Of a DNA stretch of 35,451 nt, positions 31,085-35,451 are shown one piece after another; position 1 is the first letter of the stretch; each line of letters begins with the position of its first letter. The translations under genes were made by a program, and so were the position numbers. The DNA is taken from contig JAAEPW010000617.1 in the NCBI GenBank assembly GCA_024232355.1, positions 1 to 35,451 on the forward strand, given 5' to 3'. The DNA comes from Chloroflexota bacterium. GTDB lineage: Bacteria; Chloroflexota; Anaerolineae; B4-G1. Under the pieces are notes generated by a model. It was not told where the DNA came from. It ran no database searches and saw only the letters and a list, made by a program, of their open reading frames with translations.

Positions 31085-33940
31085 TCACCTTAATACGAGA
31101 GGTAAATAGATCTCTATCAACTCAAAGGTGGCCGTGATGGTCTTGTGCCCGTCCATCAGTAGCGAGGTTGGATTGGTTGAGCCGCTCAACGCACCGTTCC
31201 AGCCAACGAACTTGGAGCCGGGGGCTGCTGTGGCTGCCAGGTTGGCGATGTCATTCATCCCATAGGTATGCTGCCCCGAGGCTGGATCAACTGTACCGCT
31301 GCCCGTGCCGTCCGCCGCAATAGTCAAGAGAGGCACGATGATGTCAGTCTCCCCTAAATCGCTGCTTCCGAGAGAACCGCCTTCTCGCCAGTACGCTCTG
31401 TCCGTAAAAGTGTAGGTCTCTCCCACAATGCTGGAATCAGCCTGGATGTACCAGCGGACGTGACGGTCGTACCAGGCCAGGGTTGAGCCGAGCGCTGCCC
31501 GCCAATAGTTATCGCCTGCCACGTGGCGCAGTTCGCTGTCGTCGTAATAATGTTCAATGCCGTCCTCGGTGTATATCCTGGCTCCATGGACCGTGAAACC
31601 ATCCGGGACGTAGAGCCGTGCATAGCTACCGCCGGCCGTGTAACCGCTGTTACTGACGTACTGGTGATAATAAAAGTAATCACCCGGCCCCACGCCCACG
31701 GGAGCATCGGCACTGATACTGAGATCAGCATCCGCCATGATGGGATGAGTGACCAGCCCAAAGGACTGGCCGGAGGAGAGAGAAAAAGCACTGACGGTCA
31801 CCGTCCAGGTCCCGGAAGCGTAGGGAGCGGTGATCTTGACGTACTCGACCGGATCGTCGGGAGCAGAGGACGACCCACGATGTACTCCATTAGCGTCCCT
31901 CACGCTCGAAATATCCAGGTCGTTGTCCACCTCGTTGGAGCCAGCAGGGTCTGCCCAGGTCAGGACGACCCGGACCTCTTCGTAGCCATCGGGGACGTTA
32001 AAAGTGAAATCCTTGGTTTCCCCGGTGGTGGCGACGCTGTTGCCCCAGAAACTCATTGGAGCATCGACCCCGGCCTGGTAGTAGATGGCGTGATACGGGT
32101 TTACCAGGCCGTGGCCATAGAGGTCGGTGTTTCCACCCACATCCACCGTGGTCGCCAGCAGCATGGCCTTGACCACCATCGGCCAGTCGAACAGCCAGGG
32201 GTTGGAGGAGGAGTGAGCGTCCAGTATCTGAGCCAGCGCGCCAGAAACGTGGGGTGTGGCCATACTGGTTCCATGCTTAAAGCCATAATAGTCATAGCCG
32301 CCCAGATACCAAGGCGTGGTGGAAAAGATCATCGCGCCAGGGGCCATCACGTCTGGCTTGACCCTGGTGTTGGTGTCGCCATCGGTGTCGATGGGACCAT
32401 AGTTGCTGTAACAGACCCGTTCGCCAGGCGGCCAGTTATAGTCGTCGGTCGTGCCACAGGTGGTAAAGGCGATGTCTGGGTAGTTGCCGTCTTTGACCGA
32501 GCCAACAGTGATGACATTCTTGCCCGTTCCGGGAGCGCAGGCAAGGTCGTCGTCGTTGTGGCTAAGAATGACCATGTTGATCGGCTCGCTGTTGTATTCG
32601 CCGCGCACGGCCCGATCGGCGATCTCACTGTGGGTGCTGTAGGTGCCGTTACCACCGCCCCAACTGTTGTTCGATATATGCGCCGTGCGCCCACCAGAGG
32701 TGGCGCGCTCCAGGGATTGCTGAAACCAGACGCTGGAGAATTGGTCGCCGCCGCAGCAGAGTTTATAGATCAGGAGATCAGCGCCGGGAGCCACGCCCTG
32801 CCAAGCCTCCACGCTGTTCATATTGCCGTTGTCGTACAGCCCGCCGATGGAACCGGCCACGTGGGATCCGTGGCTGTTGTCGTCGGCGGCGTTGGTGTCC
32901 GTGTTCTGATAGTCGTACTGGTCCAGGATGCGGCTGGCTTGCAGGTCGGGGTGGTAGGTCGTGCCGTCGCGGGCGATGCCGGTGTCCACGACCATGACCT
33001 GCACGCCAGTGCCGTCAAAGCCCAAGGTCCCCCTGACGATGTCGGAGCCAATGCCCATGCCCCCCTCCAAATTGCCCAGAGTGTTGACCTGCTGCGGCTC
33101 CACCCAGCGGATGTATCCCAGGCGGGCCAGCTCCTGGATGGAGGAGCCGAGCGCCTGTCCCTCCAGAATGTGCATAGGGCCATCAGAGCGACGGTCAATC
33201 GTCAACAGTTTTTGCAGTTCTTCCAGTTGGGCAGGGGTCGGTTCGTCAAAGGTCAAAACGATCACCGAATGTTCCATTTTCGGGCTGGCCTCTGCCTGTG
33301 CTGCCAGGTTTGGCTCAACTTTGGCTTGAGTGGGGATGCTTCCCACATAGAGAATCGCTCCCTTTGCTATTGTGTTTTGCAGCGTTTCCAGAGCTTGTGC
33401 TGGCACTCGAGCATACATTCCAGATACGCCGACGTAATCGTAAAAAGTTACGCCGATCTCTTCCAGACGGTAGCGCGCCTGGGTAGGGAAAGGATAACTG
33501 AATTGGATCAGGTAGTAGTCGTTGTCGCCGGACATTAGTTGTTCCCGGACAGATGGGGCCATCCCAGGCTGGGGATGAATAGTAAGGCCAGAACGAAAGG
33601 TGAGTCGCGTCGGGTCCACGCCCGCCAACTTTTCATTATAGTATCGCTCGTACGCAGCTTGCTCTTCTGGGGAACGAACGAGCGAGGTGTGAACGGTGGG
33701 GTCATCCAGAAATTGACCGGTCTCTTTGTCATATCCCAGGTGCCCGGAGTGAAGAGCGGGTTGTTGCTGCGGACCAAGAGCAGATTCGTCTATCGGGGTA
33801 TACACATCGACTATAGCATCTTGATCTTCCCCAGGGTCTCTGCCATCTTGGGCCAACGAGTCGGATAGCGACGATGAATTGAGGGCCAAAACCAAGGCCA
33901 TCAATACCAGTAACAACGCTGCAATTTTTGCATTTCTCAT
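31085..33940 (-). CDS. Secreted subtilisin-like (S8) serine protease
   Basis: This 951-residue protein starts eight bases after GGAGG and has a signal peptide (about 1-30). Residues 31-300 form an unusually long pro-region. Its part at about 140-300 is homologous to the lipoprotein encoded just upstream (YYLIQFSYPF, FYDYV, VGSIPTQAKVE). The S8 domain has a full triad: Asp319 (VVDTGI), His357 (SHGSHVAG) and Ser559 (HGTSMATPH), with the oxyanion Asn in ISNNSWGGG. Beta-sandwich domains follow (pre-peptidase-like near 640-730 and a CARDB-like region), then an InlB-type repeat (TYGMNDIANLAATAAPGSKF). The protein ends IYLPLVLR, a tail common on exported Chloroflexota proteins. It likely degrades extracellular protein and is translated 33 bases after the lipoprotein gene. 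Confidence 0.93.
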   Translation of the reverse strand: MRNAKIAALLLVLMALVLALNSSSLSDSLAQDGRDPGEDQDAIVDVYTPIDESALGPQQQPALHSGHLGYDKETGQFLDDPTVHTSLVRSPEEQAAYERYYNEKLAGVDPTRLTFRSGLTIHPQPGMAPSVREQLMSGDNDYYLIQFSYPFPTQARYRLEEIGVTFYDYVGVSGMYARVPAQALETLQNTIAKGAILYVGSIPTQAKVEPNLAAQAEASPKMEHSVIVLTFDEPTPAQLEELQKLLTIDRRSDGPMHILEGQALGSSIQELARLGYIRWVEPQQVNTLGNLEGGMGIGSDIVRGTLGFDGTGVQVMVVDTGIARDGTTYHPDLQASRILDQYDYQNTDTNAADDNSHGSHVAGSIGGLYDNGNMNSVEAWQGVAPGADLLIYKLCCGGDQFSSVWFQQSLERATSGGRTAHISNNSWGGGNGTYSTHSEIADRAVRGEYNSEPINMVILSHNDDDLACAPGTGKNVITVGSVKDGNYPDIAFTTCGTTDDYNWPPGERVCYSNYGPIDTDGDTNTRVKPDVMAPGAMIFSTTPWYLGGYDYYGFKHGTSMATPHVSGALAQILDAHSSSNPWLFDWPMVVKAMLLATTVDVGGNTDLYGHGLVNPYHAIYYQAGVDAPMSFWGNSVATTGETKDFTFNVPDGYEEVRVVLTWADPAGSNEVDNDLDISSVRDANGVHRGSSSAPDDPVEYVKITAPYASGTWTVTVSAFSLSSGQSFGLVTHPIMADADLSISADAPVGVGPGDYFYYHQYVSNSGYTAGGSYARLYVPDGFTVHGARIYTEDGIEHYYDDSELRHVAGDNYWRAALGSTLAWYDRHVRWYIQADSSIVGETYTFTDRAYWREGGSLGSSDLGETDIIVPLLTIAADGTGSGTVDPASGQHTYGMNDIANLAATAAPGSKFVGWNGALSGSTNPTSLLMDGHKTITATFELIEIYLPLVLR

Positions 33941-33973
33941 TTGCGTCTACCTCCAAATTGATTTTCTGCTGAC

Positions 33974-34600
33974 TCAATCCCCCAGTTCCATTGGGATCTG
34001 CTCCTCCATCCACTTGACGAAAGGCAGGGACAGGATCGTCTCAACATCCGTCCCTGCCACTATACCTTTGGCCATGTTCACTGGTCCAAAGGTATACTCC
34101 CTCACCTCCATCAATGCTTCCAGTTCTTCTTTTACAGTCAGAGGCGGCTCCTCGAAAAACTGTACAATGACGTCAAACCGCTGGCCGGTGTCTGCCTGTA
34201 TCTTTTCCCCAAGTCCTGCCTCCAGTTTTGCCTCGACGGGAATGGAACCCACGTGTCTGACGGTTCCGGCTTCCATCAGTTGCTCCAAGGCGGCAAGCGA
34301 CTCGGGCGGCAGGAAGACATAATAAGCATAGTTGGGGACGTAATCGTAGAAAACAACATTGACTCCCTCCAACGTCGCCCGAGTGTCCTGACCCAGAGAA
34401 TGGCTGAATTGAAGCATAAAGTATCCGCCATCTCCCTGGTTCAATTGCTGTTTTGCCACCTCTTGAATATGAGCATCGGGGTAAAGGGAGGAGCCAGAGG
34501 GAAATACAACACCTGTTCCCTGAACAGATGTTGTCTCAGTCACTCCATTGCAAGCTGTTACCAAAAGAAACAGTATTACCACTACAATCCGTCCAATCAT
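33974..34600 (-). CDS. Lipoprotein homologous to the protease prodomain
   Basis: This 208-residue protein starts at 34600 after AGGAGG; a longer in-frame start at 34636 has no such site. A lipoprotein signal (IGRIVVVILFLLVTAC) places the lipidated Cys at 17. The rest aligns with the pro-region of the neighbouring subtilisin-like protease: YFMLQFSHSLGQ versus YYLIQFSYPF, VVFYDYV versus VTFYDYV, HVGSIPVEAKLE versus YVGSIPTQAKVE, and FVKWMEEQ versus YIRWVEPQ. It contains no protease domain. Prodomains of subtilases act as folding chaperones and tight inhibitors, so a membrane-tethered inhibitor or chaperone for the protease is the best guess. It is first in the operon, with the protease second. 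Confidence 0.85.
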   Translation of the reverse strand: MIGRIVVVILFLLVTACNGVTETTSVQGTGVVFPSGSSLYPDAHIQEVAKQQLNQGDGGYFMLQFSHSLGQDTRATLEGVNVVFYDYVPNYAYYVFLPPESLAALEQLMEAGTVRHVGSIPVEAKLEAGLGEKIQADTGQRFDVIVQFFEEPPLTVKEELEALMEVREYTFGPVNMAKGIVAGTDVETILSLPFVKWMEEQIPMELGD

Positions 34601-34648
34601 TTGCCGACCTCCTTGCAGCCAAACATGCAAAAGCATCTTGATAATTTT

Positions 34649-34676
34649 ATTGTATCACAACAATATTTCTTCGCAA
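34649..34676 (-). promoter_or_regulatory. Promoter of the lipoprotein-protease operon
   Basis: On the minus strand, TTGCGA (34671-34676) and TACAAT (34649-34654) are 16 bases apart, with TGA before the -10. The leader to ATG 34600 is about 42 bases. Confidence 0.5.
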
Positions 34677-34729
34677 CTTGAGCCACATCACAGGTATTAT
34701 GGTACCAGAAAAAAGTATCGCCTCGTTCA

Positions 34730-35236
34730 TCAATTGATTGGACACTGTTCTACAATCTGACCAGGATGCAGAGCCCCCACAATACTCAACAAGCTCTCTT
34801 TTCCCCTGGACGACAAACCAAAATTATTCAACTCTTCCTGAAACCTTTCAATCGTCCCATATCCGGCAATATAGCCATTTATACGTGCAGCGGCCGTAGA
34901 AGAGACAAAATCCTCATTGTTGGGGTATATCGCACGGAAATCTCTCACCAGTACTGACGCCCCTTGCAATCGGTACTTTTGATGATACGCTTCAGCCAGG
35001 TAGAATTCAGAAAAAGGTATGATCTCTGTAAATATCGACTTTTGCAGTTTGTCTGCCTCACGATCCATCGTCTCCAGGGCAAGTCCTTTTTGCTCATCGT
35101 TGTGATAAAATACAGCAGACATGTACTGCCGTGACCAGGCTTGATGCGTTGGATTGTGGCTATTCCAAAACACGTTGGTAGTGGTTAAATGGCAAGTGAT
35201 GGAAGCAACAGGCTCAAGTTGTAATCGGCGATTCAC
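34730..35236 (-). pseudogene. N-terminally truncated msrA relic
   Basis: The reading frame keeps the C-terminal two thirds of a peptide methionine sulfoxide reductase A: VFWNSHNPTHQAWSRQYMSA, VFYHNDEQKGLA, IIPFSEFYLAEAYHQKY, then the helical tail SSTAAARINGYIAGYGT. The N-terminal segment with the catalytic GCFW cysteine is absent: the frame upstream of GTG 35236 runs through unrelated sequence to a stop. The residues before VFWNSH are poorly conserved. Without the catalytic Cys it cannot reduce methionine sulfoxide. It is adjacent to the end of an unrelated gene, which suggests a rearrangement near 35240-35275. Confidence 0.65.
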
Positions 35237-35273
35237 TAGCGTATACCCCCCCAGTTCAAAGGCAGAAAAACAA

Positions 35274-35451
35274 TCAGGTACACAAATAGTTGAACGAATC
35301 AGGAGGCGGCAGATTCAAAGTCGGGAATTCTAGACGCTCGTTCAGAAGATGGTCCAGGTACATAAGACCCAATTGGAACAAGCTGTAGTAAGGGGCATCC
35401 GTGCGCACGAATTGTCCGAGTTTGCCAGAGCGGATCAGTTCGACACCCAAA
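35274..35451 (-). CDS. C-terminal part of an unrecognised gene (runs off the window)
   Basis: The frame enters from beyond 35451 and ends at TGA 35274-35276, giving 58 residues that include LGQFVRTDAPYYSLFQLGL and end NYLCT. I do not recognise the family. Open reading to the window edge and a normal stop are the only support. Its end lies 38 bases before the msrA relic. Confidence 0.45.
   Translation of the reverse strand, partial: LGVELIRSGKLGQFVRTDAPYYSLFQLGLMYLDHLLNERLEFPTLNLPPPDSFNYLCT

Noticed and set aside
31523..33538. A 671-codon open frame on the plus strand opposite the subtilisin-like gene
   Set aside because: It mirrors a clear S8 protease with a full catalytic triad, has no recognisable domain, and is Val/Gly/His-rich as expected for the antisense of biased codons.
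35240..35265. A sequencing frameshift at the seven-base C run joining msrA to the upstream gene
   Set aside because: The upstream frame already ends at TGA 35274 before the run, and no frame across it encodes the missing GCFW segment.
1..35451. CRISPR arrays, tRNA or rRNA genes
   Set aside because: No evenly spaced direct repeats with unique spacers and no cloverleaf or ribosomal signature were seen on either strand.

Overview
The window looks like a chromosomal segment from a member of the Chloroflexota (Anaerolineae- or Caldilineae-like). The evidence is stylistic, not phylogenetic: membrane Ser/Thr kinases with Thr-Pro-rich linkers, secreted proteins ending in a YLPLVLR-type tail, a CHAT protein with a Gly-rich VGDG linker, GTAG-footed palindromic repeats and ISL3-like transposase debris. 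Coding density is high. I see no tRNA, rRNA, CRISPR array or replication origin.

Region 1 (1-3213): a REPIN-like repeat, a basic hypothetical protein, and a convergent operon of two paralogous zinc-ribbon membrane proteins. The two facing genes end in the same ten bases, so their stop codons form a hairpin.

Region 2 (3214-11744): the most distinctive part. Two membrane Ser/Thr kinases (one with an SH3-like ectodomain, one with an FGE/sulfatase-modifying-like ectodomain) flank a beta-propeller/CHAT caspase-like protein and a membrane LysM metallopeptidase whose N-terminus looks like the stub of a lost kinase domain. Both kinase genes are preceded by the same divergent promoter block of about 100 bp. 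A decayed NUDIX fragment before the second kinase matches the intact NUDIX gene after it. Together they suggest a kinase/protease signalling or conflict island that was expanded by duplication. That function is inference.

Region 3 (11745-22163): a CoA-pyrophosphatase-type NUDIX hydrolase, a heterodimeric ABC exporter with one degenerate and one consensus ATP site, a secreted modular SGNH-like protein, a membrane metallophosphoesterase, and a TPR-AAA+ ATPase paired with a TPR membrane protein.

Region 4 (22164-31059): ISL3 transposase debris, then xdhC divergent from an orphan TadA/CpaF-type ATPase with a palindrome between the two promoters. Next come a HATPase-LuxR fusion lacking the phospho-acceptor histidine, downstream of a GT39-like membrane glycosyltransferase, and divergently a CotH-kinase surface protein followed by mobB.

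Region 5 (31060-35451): a secreted subtilisin-like protease behind a lipoprotein that is a free-standing version of the protease's own prodomain region. The right edge carries an N-terminally truncated msrA relic and the C-terminus of an unrecognised gene. All functions come from motif reading; no database search was run.
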